From DATKXO01 sp035528995 (lineage in GTDB: Bacteria > Planctomycetota > Phycisphaerae > UBA1845), in contig DATKXO010000233.1 of the NCBI GenBank assembly GCA_035528995.1, positions 1 to 30,317 of the forward strand: a stretch of 30,317 nucleotides of DNA. The letters run 5' to 3'. The notes beneath the pieces were generated by a model. It made no database searches, was not told where the DNA came from, and worked only from the letters and a program-made list of their open reading frames with translations. Position numbers and translations under genes: made by a program. Numbering within the stretch: the first letter of the stretch is position 1; the number at the start of each line of letters is the position of its first letter. This document shows positions 18,579 through 27,501 of this stretch, one piece after another.

Positions 18579-20387
18579 CTACTTGGCCACGAGGTTCTCG
18601 CCTCGCAGGTTGGCGCCGCCTCGGCCGGTGCTGAATTCGACGACCTGTCGCCCCGTGTTGACCAGGAACAGGTAGACCAGCGTGGTGTCCCTCTGTTCGA
18701 GGTGCCGTTTCTTGATCCTGTCGAACTGGCCCACGCCGCGCCCCATCGAGCCGATTTGCTGGGGAAAGTACTGGACTTCGATCACCTGCTCGCCGTCCAC
18801 GTTGGCGATGGCGTACTGACCGACCAGCTCGTATTTCTCGCCCACGTCGTCGGTGACCAGATAGTTTCGTAACGTGGTCACCGCGAAGTTCAGCGCCCTG
18901 CCGAGCGTGCTGCCGGCCCGGAGGCGCTGCACGTCGAGTTGGAGCAGGCGCTTGCCCGTGGGGACCTCGAAGCGCGTGATGGCCGGCAGCCCGGCCGTCC
19001 GGCCCTGTCCCTCCAGAGAAGCGACCACGTGCCCGACCTGCATCGCCCCGTCCGACACTTCCACCCCCTCGGCCGAGAGTCTGCTGTATTGGGTCAAGGT
19101 CACGGGCAATTGGTCACCGAAGAACGACTTGGCCTGCGTGGCGCGGACGCCGGAAACGCGGTCGCCGCTCGCCCGGGAGCCACCACCCGTCGACGTTGAG
19201 CCCGAGCGGCGGTCGGACCGTCTGGAGGAGCGACCCGAGGGTGGGTCAGGCTCGGGCGGGGTTTGGTCGGCCTCGGCGTCCGCCTCTTCCGCCGGCTCCT
19301 GGTCCTGCCGGGTCTGCGACGCGCCGTTCTCCTCGGGGCGGGGCTTTGTCATCTTGACCCGCGCCCCGGTCTTGTAGACCAGGTACTCGGGCTCGAAGCC
19401 GACCGGCACCTCGAAGGTCACGCGGATTTCGCCGTCATCGCCCGGTTCCCACAGCTTGAACAAGACGGACTCGTTTTTCGAGCCTTCCTCGACGTTCTTG
19501 ATGTGGTCCCCTTCCACATCCTGCGAATCGCGCACCGCCATGGGGATGTATTGTTGCGGGCGGCCGTCACGATCCTTGCCCACCATTCGAATCTGCGGCA
19601 GCGTGAATCGGTGCTGGTTGTCGAAGTCTTCGGCATCGGCGCCGGGCACGAAGGAGACGGCCAGGAACTCATGTCTGGGTCTGGGGTCGTTCCATTTGTA
19701 TTCCAGGATCTCCCCCGCGTCGAGCACTTTGGTGTAGACGTAATCGGGCACCGTGGCGGAGGTCAGTCGGATGGCGCCCGGCTTGGCCAGGTGCCGGCAG
19801 CCGACGGGAACGGCGGCCTGGGACCATCCGATCTCGGCCAGCAGGTCGGGATGATCCTCCCGCAAGGCCCGGTCGCCGCTGAACACGCCGCTGGAGAACA
19901 TCGAGGCCATGCCGACGGCAAAGCGGTCCGGCGAGAGCCAGATGGCATGCTCCTTCAGGGGCTCGTTCGATTGGGGGTCAAAACGTGCGAAGCCCAGCAC
20001 GCGACCACCGAAGGGCAGCATCTGAATCGCAGTGACCATAACCCCCACCAGCAACAGAGCGGTGATGACGCCGAAGAGCAGGCCGCCAACGCGGTCCACC
20101 ATGACGGCCAGCAGGCCGGCCCGCTGGATGAAGTGGTCCAGGGCCACGCGACCGCCGATCAGCGGGACGACGAAGCAGACCACGAGGGCGATGGGCAGGG
20201 CGAAATCGGATTTCGGGCCCAGCACGCCCATCAGCAGCTCGAAGGCCACGTACTGGTACAGGGCAAAGGCCAAGGCGGTGCACACCATGGTCCAGACGCA
20301 GAAGATGAGCGAGCTGAGCAGCCCGTGGATGGACTGGTAGAAGGCGATGCCGGCGATCAACAGCAGGCAGAACAACGAAAGCCACAT
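18579..20387 (-). CDS. CvpA-family membrane protein with large soluble C-terminal part
   Basis: 602 residues; the ATG at 20387 has GGAG eight bases upstream. The N-terminal 125 residues have four membrane segments (about 1-18, 24-46, 62-80 and 100-121) and the hallmark of the CvpA (colicin V production) family, including AGLLAVMVDRVGGLLFGVI at 90-108. CvpA proteins are usually about 160-200 residues; this one has some 470 more. The extension includes a beta-rich part at about 200-360, a disordered stretch rich in Glu, Pro, Arg and Ser, and a second beta-rich part ending the protein (FSTGRGGANLRGENL). It is the second gene of an operon, 19 bases after the PilB-like gene. The function is not known; the extension is probably outside the membrane. 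Confidence 0.75.
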   Translation of the reverse strand: MWLSLFCLLLIAGIAFYQSIHGLLSSLIFCVWTMVCTALAFALYQYVAFELLMGVLGPKSDFALPIALVVCFVVPLIGGRVALDHFIQRAGLLAVMVDRVGGLLFGVITALLLVGVMVTAIQMLPFGGRVLGFARFDPQSNEPLKEHAIWLSPDRFAVGMASMFSSGVFSGDRALREDHPDLLAEIGWSQAAVPVGCRHLAKPGAIRLTSATVPDYVYTKVLDAGEILEYKWNDPRPRHEFLAVSFVPGADAEDFDNQHRFTLPQIRMVGKDRDGRPQQYIPMAVRDSQDVEGDHIKNVEEGSKNESVLFKLWEPGDDGEIRVTFEVPVGFEPEYLVYKTGARVKMTKPRPEENGASQTRQDQEPAEEADAEADQTPPEPDPPSGRSSRRSDRRSGSTSTGGGSRASGDRVSGVRATQAKSFFGDQLPVTLTQYSRLSAEGVEVSDGAMQVGHVVASLEGQGRTAGLPAITRFEVPTGKRLLQLDVQRLRAGSTLGRALNFAVTTLRNYLVTDDVGEKYELVGQYAIANVDGEQVIEVQYFPQQIGSMGRGVGQFDRIKKRHLEQRDTTLVYLFLVNTGRQVVEFSTGRGGANLRGENLVAK

Positions 20388-20406
20388 GACAACGCTCCGG
20401 GACGGG

Positions 20407-22089
20407 CTACTTCCCGTCGAACCGCAGGGCCCGCAGGATCTCGTCGAGGCTGGTCACACCGTCGTAGACCTTCTGCAGGCCGGCACGCCGCAGGTCGAAC
20501 ATCTTGGCCCGCCGGCAGTAGTCGCGGATTCGCGGCACGGGGGCGCCCTCGGCCAGCAGCTTGGTGACGGCCTTGTCGGCGACCATGAACTCGAACACCC
20601 CCATCCGCCCGACGAAGCCCGTTCCCCGGCAGGTCTGACAGATGATCTCCCGCCCCTTGCGGTCCAGGACCGGCTCGGTCGGGGGGCGGTGGAAGTGCTC
20701 GACCTTGCCGGCCGGCAGGTTGAGCTTCTTGAGCAGCTTCTCGTCGGGCTTGAAGGTCTGGCGACAGGCCGGACACAGGACGCGGACCAGGCGCTGATTG
20801 ACGATCCCGCGCAGTGCGGCGCTCAACAGGGCGTGATCCTCCACCATCTGCCTGAGCTGCTCGAGCACATCGAAGACGCCCTTGGCCTCGAGGGCCAGGT
20901 AGATTTTCTTGTCGGCGGCGGCGGCCCGGCAGGCGATCAGGGCGGTCTCGCGGTCGGGGCACTCGCCGATGAGGACGACGTTGGGCTCGCGGCGGAGGAC
21001 GGACTGCAACTGGCGGGCGTAGCCCACGTCGGTGCTGGGTCCCTGGTGCTGGTTCTGGGTGATGTTGTCCAGGTCCGTCAGCGGAGCGTGTTCGAGCGTG
21101 TGCAGGTTCTGCATGAAGGCGTCGTGCTCGCGCAGGACGGCGTACTGGGTGGTGGTGACGCCGGAGTGCTTGGCCCCGCTGAAGACGACCAGACCCCCGG
21201 GGAGGCTGATCAGCCCCTTGAGTTGCTCGAGGCCCGATTTGGTGAGGCCCAAGTCGCTGATGCGTTTCAGGCTCTCGGAGGTGACGACTCGGAGCCTGAG
21301 CCGCTCGCCGGCGGTCGAGCCGGAGGCGTGCACCTCGACGGTGCCCAGGTCGCCCTCGGAGGCCAACAGGGCGGCCTGGATGCGGCCCACCTGGGGGCGG
21401 CGACGCTCTTCGGCGTTCAACCCCGCCAGGTGCTTGAGGTACAGGATGACCCGTTCGGCATCCTCGAGCGTGATCCGATCGCGCTGCTCGGCGGCAACGC
21501 CGTCGACGCGGTAGACCAGGCGGACCCCGTCCTTGGTGACCACCATGTCGGCGTCGGTACTGCGTCGCCAGAGGACGTCGAAGAGGAACTCCTGGGTGGC
21601 GGCGTACTGTTCGGCCGTTTCGGGGTCGGCCGGTCGGTTCACGTCTTTGCCTTCGGAGTCGGCCATCCGCACGCGCTGGCCGCGGTCGACCCGCTCCTTC
21701 TTCTTGCCGCCGCCGGCCATCACCCGCTTGAAATGAGCGGGGGTCATGACCCTGGCGCTGGCGACCACTCGTCCGTTGCGGTGGACGATGTATGCGGCGG
21801 CGGCCCCGTTGGCCAGCAGCAGCCAGAAGGCCAGCCCCAGCAGGAACTTGCCCGTCCCCGCCCAGGGCACCAGCAGCCAGACGGCCAGCCCGGCGATGCC
21901 GCCGGCCAGGACCAGCATGTTCCACTGCTCGCGGTTGGTCTTGACGAAATCAGCGTCCCGGTCCACCCACTGGCAGGTGAACAGCCAGCCGACGAACAGG
22001 ACGGTGAAGATGCCGATCTTGATCAGACTGAAGTGGTCGCCCGGCCCGACCTCCTGAGCCAGTAGCGTGAACATCGCGAGTGCGTTCAT
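20407..22089 (-). CDS. Membrane-anchored PilB/GspE-like protein with degenerate ATPase motifs
   Basis: 560 residues from the ATG at 22089; an upstream GTG at 22170 is open, but that stretch looks like promoter DNA. The N-terminal 120 residues hold about three to four membrane segments (IGIFTVLFVGWLF, MLVLAGGIAGLAVWLLV and FLLGLAFWLLLANGAAAAYIV). The rest aligns by motif with type II secretion / type IV pilus ATPases: the N2 domain (FLFDVLWRRSTDADMVV), a P-loop position reading SGAKHSGVTTT near 303-312 where GxxGSGKTT is expected, IGECPDRETA near 376 for Walker B, LEAKGVFDVLEQL where a His is usual, and an intact zinc C4 site (CPAC near 440 and CQTC near 485). The Walker A Lys is replaced by Val, so ATP hydrolysis is doubtful. 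It is probably a structural or signalling paralogue. Confidence 0.82.
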   Translation of the reverse strand: MNALAMFTLLAQEVGPGDHFSLIKIGIFTVLFVGWLFTCQWVDRDADFVKTNREQWNMLVLAGGIAGLAVWLLVPWAGTGKFLLGLAFWLLLANGAAAAYIVHRNGRVVASARVMTPAHFKRVMAGGGKKKERVDRGQRVRMADSEGKDVNRPADPETAEQYAATQEFLFDVLWRRSTDADMVVTKDGVRLVYRVDGVAAEQRDRITLEDAERVILYLKHLAGLNAEERRRPQVGRIQAALLASEGDLGTVEVHASGSTAGERLRLRVVTSESLKRISDLGLTKSGLEQLKGLISLPGGLVVFSGAKHSGVTTTQYAVLREHDAFMQNLHTLEHAPLTDLDNITQNQHQGPSTDVGYARQLQSVLRREPNVVLIGECPDRETALIACRAAAADKKIYLALEAKGVFDVLEQLRQMVEDHALLSAALRGIVNQRLVRVLCPACRQTFKPDEKLLKKLNLPAGKVEHFHRPPTEPVLDRKGREIICQTCRGTGFVGRMGVFEFMVADKAVTKLLAEGAPVPRIRDYCRRAKMFDLRRAGLQKVYDGVTSLDEILRALRFDGK

Positions 22090-22301
22090 GAGTCCGCAGG
22101 TACCCCCTAATCCAACAGTAAGTATAGGCGGGACACCGTACCCGTTCCCACCGGCAAATGCCAGCCCCACAGGCGGCCAAATCGCGGGGACGGGCCGCGA
22201 TGGCCCGGGGTCGGCGACCTCCTAAGTCTAGAACGTCGCAAACCGGGCGATAGAATGGGCGGGCGGTCGAATTCCCGTGGTTACGGCGGAAAGGAAAGCA
22301 A

Positions 22302-23036
22302 ATGCACGAACGATTCTCGGATCGGGCTCGACACGCGATGGCGCTGGCTAACCTGGAGGCCGGGCGTCTGAATCACAGCTACCTGGCGCCGGCCCACCTG
22401 ATGCTGGGGCTGATCGGCGAGGGGGAGTGCGTGGCCACCGAGACGCTGCGCCTGCTGGAGGTCGATCTGGACGCGGTGCGCGACGAGGTGCAGGCCCAGA
22501 TGGAAGCGGGGGACACCGAGGGGCGGGTCGGGCGGCGGGCCCAGTCGAAGGAACTCAAAGAGGTCATCAGCCTGGCCATCGCCGAGGCGCGGAAGTTCAA
22601 CCACCGATACGTGGGCACGGAGCATCTGATCGTGGCCCTTCTGGCCCACGGCGACAGCATCCCGTCACGAGTGCTGGGCAAGCAGGGGCTCGATCCGGAT
22701 ACGCTGCGGGAGAAGGCACTGGCCACGCTTCGGTCGAATGCCGACGCGGGGCAGGATCTGAGCCACTCGCGACACGGCGACTTCGAGTGGGTCCACCAGC
22801 AGGAGCTGGCCAAGGCGTTTCGGTCGCCGACGTTCTGGCACACGATGATCCTGGCGGTGGACTCGGCCAATCGGCTGGGGGCCGGCGAGGTCGAGCCGCT
22901 GCACCTGCTTCTGGCGTTGCTGCGCGATCCGTCGAGCGGGGTGGCCGAGTTGCTGGGGGAGAAGGGGGTGACGGCCGACTGGGTGCGGGAGCGAATCGCT
23001 CGGGAGCAGGGGGCGGGGCGGGAGAATGGCGAATAG
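22302..23036 (+). CDS. Stand-alone Clp N-domain (Clp R) protein
   Basis: 244 residues; the ATG at 22302 has AGGA six bases upstream. It begins MHERFSDRARHAMALANLEA, very like the N-terminus of ClpC. Three repeats of the Clp N half-domain can be seen: residues 1-68 (AHLMLGLIGEGECVATETL), 83-145 (TEHLIVALLAHGDSIPSRVL) and about 172-235 (LHLLLALLRDPSSGVAELL). There is no ATPase domain, although ClpC has two. Free Clp N-domain proteins usually act as adaptors or substrate receptors (ClpS/ClpC partners); the role here is not known. The stop lies inside a run of heptamer repeats, and the last codons (ENGE) are part of that run. A hairpin terminator is 185 bases downstream. Confidence 0.88.
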   Translation: MHERFSDRARHAMALANLEAGRLNHSYLAPAHLMLGLIGEGECVATETLRLLEVDLDAVRDEVQAQMEAGDTEGRVGRRAQSKELKEVISLAIAEARKFNHRYVGTEHLIVALLAHGDSIPSRVLGKQGLDPDTLREKALATLRSNADAGQDLSHSRHGDFEWVHQQELAKAFRSPTFWHTMILAVDSANRLGAGEVEPLHLLLALLRDPSSGVAELLGEKGVTADWVRERIAREQGAGRENGE

Positions 23037-23072
23037 CGAAGAGCGAATGGCGAAGAGCGAATGGGGGCGAAG
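23023..23072. repeat. Heptamer repeat array, GCGAA type, block 1
   Basis: Units GGCGAAT, AGCGAAG, AGCGAAT, GGCGAAG and AGCGAAT in tandem. The end of the Clp-domain gene, including its stop, is inside the array. Confidence 0.7.
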
Positions 23073-23081
23073 GGGAACTGG

Positions 23082-23115
23082 TGAGTTCAGAGTTGCGAGT
23101 TGCGAGTAGCGAGTG
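23082..23115. repeat. Heptamer repeat array, GTTGCGA type, block 1
   Basis: Units GTTCAGA, GTTGCGA, GTTGCGA and GTAGCGA. A second block of the same type is at 23518-23550. Confidence 0.6.
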
Positions 23116-23130
23116 AAGGCGGGGAGGGGG

Positions 23131-23170
23131 AATGGCGAAGAGCGAATAGCGAAGAGCGAATGGCGAATGG
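23131..23170. repeat. Heptamer repeat array, GCGAA type, block 2
   Basis: Second run of the GCGAA-type heptamers. The 19 bases at 23135-23153 recur exactly at 27513-27531, past the NACHT gene. Confidence 0.7.
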
Positions 23171-23221
23171 TGCGGCCGGAGGGGGGCGAACGGGCGGGAA
23201 GTGGGCGGTTTTGTGCAGTTT

Positions 23222-23244
23222 CGGCGCGGAATGCGCCGTTTTTT
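23222..23244 (+). terminator. Rho-independent terminator
   Basis: CGGCGC, loop GGAAT, GCGCCG, then six T. It lies after the Clp-domain gene and its heptamer repeats, in the right direction. Confidence 0.75.
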
Positions 23245-23517
23245 GCGCGCCTTGAGGAGGTTTTGCGCGCACGTTGGTCGACGTAATTCCTTTCCATGAA
23301 ACGAGTTATATCGGAATGTGGGGCGACTGGTTTCGTTGGGAAGGGGGTATTCTTTGTTTTATTCAGTGTCGGCGGAAAAGGGCGCCTGACGTTCGCTGCC
23401 GACTGCGGGGCAGCGGCGCGACCCGGGCTCGGCGGGGGCACGCCCGAGGGCGCCCTGCGCGCGCCTTTATATACCGCGCGGGCGGGGATTCGTCCAGGTG
23501 CGGAGGGGGGAGGGACG

Positions 23518-23550
23518 AGTTCGGAGTGGCGAGTTCAGAGTAGCGAGTGG
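23518..23550. repeat. Heptamer repeat array, GTTGCGA type, block 2
   Basis: GTTCGGA, GTGGCGA, GTTCAGA and GTAGCGA in tandem. Same family as 23082-23115. Confidence 0.6.
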
Positions 23551-23595
23551 CTCCCGTGTTTGCGGGGGTGGGGGCATCGGACGGACCGGTCGCGT

Positions 23596-23623
23596 TTGCT
23601 TGCTGCGGGGCTCGGCGGATAAT
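23596..23623 (+). promoter_or_regulatory. Weak candidate promoter of the NACHT gene
   Basis: TTGCTT, a 16-base spacer, then GATAAT at 23618-23623. It is about 80 bases before the start codon. The -35 match is only partial. Confidence 0.35.
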
Positions 23624-23705
23624 GATGCTCCCAAATCGAGCGCGTTGGTCGGGGTAACACATCTGAAGGTGTTGGCGCGCGTGCTCGCCGCAAGGAGCGC
23701 ATTTA

Positions 23706-26700
23706 ATGAGTGAGACGAGCAGGTTCTGGCCGTACATCCGCGCGATCGGCAAGGCGCTCACGATCCCGACCACGAAGATCGGGCTGAGCATCCTGACCGA
23801 CATCCAGGACCAACTCTCCGCCGACGAGTTCCAGCGGTATGTCAAGGAGGCCCTCAACGCCATCCACGGCGACACGGCTGCGACGCTGGCGCGGCTCGAG
23901 AAGGAGGACATCAAGGTCTCGGCCCAGGGCCTGACCGAGGCCGCCAGACAATTGGCCGAGGCCTGCTACCTCAAACGCACCGCCGACGAGTTTCTCTACT
24001 CGGACTTCAAGGGCATCGAGCAGTTGGAGAAGCTCGTACCGCTGAAGCTGGACGAGCTGTTCGTCAACCTGCGGGTCAAGCCGGAGCGGTCGGCCGCCGA
24101 GCGGCACGAACGCGAGGGCGAGCTGCTGGGGCGACTGGCCAAGGCGGAGCGGGCCGAGCGCGACGACGTCGAACAGCGCCTGGCCGAGTTGGACGTCGAG
24201 AAGATCCGCGGGATCAAGGCCGAGGCCGAGCCCCGGGCCATTGACCGCGTGCTGGCCAAGCCCGGCGGCGTGGTGCTGCTGGGCGGTCCGGGCTCGGGGA
24301 AGACGACGCTGATCAAGCGTCTGGCCAGAAGCGTGGCCCTGGGACCGGAGGTGGCTAAAGAGCGCTATCCCGACCTGCCCGAGTGCTTCCCCATCGTTGT
24401 GCCGGTGGCCGTCTTCGACGACCAGCGCGACGCCCGCGGGCTGTTCGAGTACGTCCAACGCCGCCTGGACGAGATCGGCGGACAGCCGCTGGTCCAGGTC
24501 TTCACCGACCGGTGGGCGGCCGGGCAGTGCCTGCTGCTGCTGGACGGGCTGGACGAGGTGGCGGACACCGGCCGGCGGATCGGCTGCGCTAAGGCGGTCG
24601 AAGAGGTGCTCAAGACGCTGGGTGGCAACCGGGTGCTGGTTTCGTCGCGGCCGGTGGGCTACAGCATCACCCGCCTGTGCGTCCCGGCCGAGCACGTCCT
24701 GGTCCAGCCCTTCGAGCGGGGCGACATCGAGACGTTCGTCCAGCAGTGGCACCTGGCGTACGACCGGGCCGTCCACGCCGACCGCCCCGACCCGCAGCAG
24801 GCCGAGACCGACGCCCGCGACCTGATCCGCGAGATTCAGGCCAACGACCGCGTCGAGTCCCTGGCCACGAACCCGCTGATGCTGACCATCATCGCGCTGA
24901 TCAAGCAGCAGCAGGTGACGCTGCCCGAGCGGCGCGTCGAGCTGTACGAGGTCGCCCTGAACACCTTGATTCGCAGTTGGAACAAGGCCCGCAGCCTGAG
25001 CGGGCGGCCGATCGGTGAGGCGCTCAGCGCCGAGGAGACCAAGAAGGTCTGGAGCCGCGTCGCCTTCTGGATGCACAAGACCAAGGGGACCGGCACCTGC
25101 CATCGCCAGCAGCTTCAGGAGCGGCTGGTCGAAGTCTTGACGGAGATCGGCAAGGACGAGATCGAGGCGGAAAAGACGGCCGAGAGCTACATCGACACTG
25201 CGGCCGAACGTGCCGGTTTGCTGGAGGAGCGCGGGGCGAACGTTTTCGCCTTCATGCACCAGACGTTCCAGGAGTACCTGGCCGCCCGGCACCTGGCCAT
25301 GCCGCATCGCAAGGTGATCGAGCGAGTGCTGGAGATCGCCCCCGACCCGCGGTGGCATGAGGTCATCCGCCTGACGGCCGGGTACATCGGCGTGATCCAG
25401 GAAGACGACGAGATGGTCACGGAGCTGGTGACGGCCATCGCCAACGACGACGGCAACCCGCTGGAGCCGTACCTGTGCACGTCGCTGCGCCTGGCCGCCT
25501 CGTGCATTGCCGATGGGGTGCGCGTGAGGCAGCGCGCGGCGGACAACGTTGTGAGCGAAGTTTGCCGCAGACTTGGCGCGATATCTTACGGGCCTTCGGT
25601 GCACGCGCTTTGCGATGCGCTTCAGGGCATGCGCAATCACGTCCCCGAGGAACCGGCTGTCGTGGCACTCCGAGGGTTGATCGAGACATCTGGTTGCGAG
25701 CCGTGCCGCGAGGCAGTTCGAATGTTAAGTCGAGTTTCAGATCGTAATCCAAGCGTGCTCGCTTGTCTGCGCACGGTGTTCGCTACCAATGAGGACCCTG
25801 ATATAAGGGGGCTCGCCGCTCTTGGAATCTGGCGGTCCGGCGAGCGGCGTAACAGCGCTGTCGTGGACGCGATCGCCTATGGGCTGGACCAGACCTTCTG
25901 CACTCTCGATCCACCTCGAGATCCAGAACTGATGCGACAGATTGGGGTGCTACTCCGCGCGAACGATGCTGCTGTGCGGATTCAAAGCCTTCGGGCTCTT
26001 GGCAAGCTGAGTCACCGCGGCGAGGCGGTGGACGACGTGATTCGTCTGCTTGAGGACGAAAACGCCCTAGTGCGGATCGAGGCCGCCGTCTTCCTGAGGG
26101 AGAACGGACACGCGACCAGGGCGACTGTCGCCCTGCTCAGTGTTTTCGAACACGAGGAGGAAGAGGGTGTTCGATATCGCTGCGGGGGTTTGTTGCGCAA
26201 GGGGCGGCCCGACAATGGGGCAGTCCAGTGTATGCTGGAGCACCTGACGAGTGGAAATGACCTCACCCGGTATATTGCCACCGAGGCACTCGCCGAGTGG
26301 GGCTTTCATCTGGACCATATCCACGCACTCACTCGATTGCTCGAACATGACCAGTCAAGCGTCCGCCGGTGCGCTGCCACCGTGCTGCGTGCGTGGGGAT
26401 ATCAGCAGGACGTGGTCTCCAATCTACTTGCGCTGCTCAAACACGCCCAATGGGAGATTAAGTGCACGGCCGTGGCTCTGCTTGGTCTCTGGAGATGTCC
26501 GGAGACCGTAGTCGCAGGAGTCCGCCCGCTCTTAGAAGATCAGGCAATTGGTGTGCGTTGCTGCGCGTCGCAGACGCTGTGCCGGTGGGGACATCAGCGA
26601 GACGCGATCCCTACGATTCTGGAGCTTCTCAACAGCGAGGACGCTGACGTCCGTTGCAGCACCGCGCAGATCTTCGTCGATTGCAGGCCGGAGCCGCGTC

Positions 26701-27497
26701 TGATTCCGGAGTTGCACCGACTGCTCAGCGACAGGAACCCGCACGTTTGTGGTGTGGCAGCGGTGGCCTTGGGCAGTCACGGCTCTCGAACAGAGTGCGT
26801 CGAGACGCTTATGCGGCTTCTCTACAACAACGACCCCTTGGTCCGCTTGCGTGCGGCGTGGTGGCTGGCGGAATGGGGATGCACTGAGAAAGGCGCAACG
26901 CAAGTAATCGAGCTGCTCACGCACGACAGTGGCAAAGTGCGTTCCGAAGCGGTCGGAGTTTTGAGGCGCTGGAAACCCGCGCCGGAGGCAGTTCAGGATC
27001 TACCCAAGGTTCTGAAACACGCGGACCCGTACGTCCGCTATGCAGGAGCGGAAGTGTTGCGGAGCTGGGGACCGAAATCTGAGTCGCTCCCCCTTGTGAT
27101 AGACTTGCTTGGCGACGAGTCTGATCAGGTTCGCGAAAGTGCCTTTGCCTCACTTGAACAATGGGGGCCAGACATAAGGGCGGCGCCGAGGTTGGTCACA
27201 CTCGCCCAGGAAGGCAACGCTCTAGCGCGCTGGCGCGCGGTTGAAGTCCTTGAGAAGTGGGATGGGGCAAACGGGATCGCAGCCTTACTGATCCCCGAGC
27301 TCGTCGGCAACCAGAGCACGCCCGCCGTAGCCTATCTCGAACGGGCGGGGCAGGGGCGGCGGGAACAACCCTCGACCGACGTAGCCCGGCTGCTGGCCCG
27401 GGCGATCGAGCCGAACGAGGACGACACCGAGCGCGTGAAGCGGTTGCGCGGGATCGTCTTTCAATGGGTCTGGCAGGCTTCGCAGTATGGGGATTGA
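23706..27497 (+). CDS. NACHT NTPase with HEAT-repeat C-terminal half (NLR-like)
   Basis: 1263 residues; the ATG at 23706 has AAGGAG eight bases upstream. Residues 1-120 are helical with no recognised effector domain. The NACHT domain follows: Walker A GPGSGKT at 194-200, Walker B LLLLDGLDE near 276-284, a sensor-like VLVSSRPVGYS near 315-325, and the winged-helix-like end with FMHQTFQEYLAARHLA near 515-530. From about 600 the chain becomes HEAT repeats. From residue 749 to about 1197 they recur every 32 residues almost without exception (starts at 749, 781, 813, 845, then 878, 910 and so on to 1166), with VR near position 9-10 and a Trp at position 20 in most units. The last 65 residues are a separate helical tail. 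NACHT-HEAT proteins act as NLR-like sensors, and bacterial NACHT proteins can give phage defence. No separate effector gene is adjacent. The function here is inferred. Confidence 0.9.
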   Translation: MSETSRFWPYIRAIGKALTIPTTKIGLSILTDIQDQLSADEFQRYVKEALNAIHGDTAATLARLEKEDIKVSAQGLTEAARQLAEACYLKRTADEFLYSDFKGIEQLEKLVPLKLDELFVNLRVKPERSAAERHEREGELLGRLAKAERAERDDVEQRLAELDVEKIRGIKAEAEPRAIDRVLAKPGGVVLLGGPGSGKTTLIKRLARSVALGPEVAKERYPDLPECFPIVVPVAVFDDQRDARGLFEYVQRRLDEIGGQPLVQVFTDRWAAGQCLLLLDGLDEVADTGRRIGCAKAVEEVLKTLGGNRVLVSSRPVGYSITRLCVPAEHVLVQPFERGDIETFVQQWHLAYDRAVHADRPDPQQAETDARDLIREIQANDRVESLATNPLMLTIIALIKQQQVTLPERRVELYEVALNTLIRSWNKARSLSGRPIGEALSAEETKKVWSRVAFWMHKTKGTGTCHRQQLQERLVEVLTEIGKDEIEAEKTAESYIDTAAERAGLLEERGANVFAFMHQTFQEYLAARHLAMPHRKVIERVLEIAPDPRWHEVIRLTAGYIGVIQEDDEMVTELVTAIANDDGNPLEPYLCTSLRLAASCIADGVRVRQRAADNVVSEVCRRLGAISYGPSVHALCDALQGMRNHVPEEPAVVALRGLIETSGCEPCREAVRMLSRVSDRNPSVLACLRTVFATNEDPDIRGLAALGIWRSGERRNSAVVDAIAYGLDQTFCTLDPPRDPELMRQIGVLLRANDAAVRIQSLRALGKLSHRGEAVDDVIRLLEDENALVRIEAAVFLRENGHATRATVALLSVFEHEEEEGVRYRCGGLLRKGRPDNGAVQCMLEHLTSGNDLTRYIATEALAEWGFHLDHIHALTRLLEHDQSSVRRCAATVLRAWGYQQDVVSNLLALLKHAQWEIKCTAVALLGLWRCPETVVAGVRPLLEDQAIGVRCCASQTLCRWGHQRDAIPTILELLNSEDADVRCSTAQIFVDCRPEPRLIPELHRLLSDRNPHVCGVAAVALGSHGSRTECVETLMRLLYNNDPLVRLRAAWWLAEWGCTEKGATQVIELLTHDSGKVRSEAVGVLRRWKPAPEAVQDLPKVLKHADPYVRYAGAEVLRSWGPKSESLPLVIDLLGDESDQVRESAFASLEQWGPDIRAAPRLVTLAQEGNALARWRAVEVLEKWDGANGIAALLIPELVGNQSTPAVAYLERAGQGRREQPSTDVARLLARAIEPNEDDTERVKRLRGIVFQWVWQASQYGD

Positions 27498-27501
27498 GGA
27501 G

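Larger units (their letters stand above)
23245..23705. other. Intergenic region upstream of the NACHT gene
   Basis: No gene is seen. It contains a GC-rich structured stretch (about 23395-23460), an AT island (TTTATATACC near 23465) and a heptamer block at 23518-23550. Short frames open here lack ribosome binding sites. Confidence 0.45.

Noticed and set aside
23023..23170. Heptamer arrays as a CRISPR
   Set aside because: Units are 7 bases in tandem with no spacers and no cas gene nearby.
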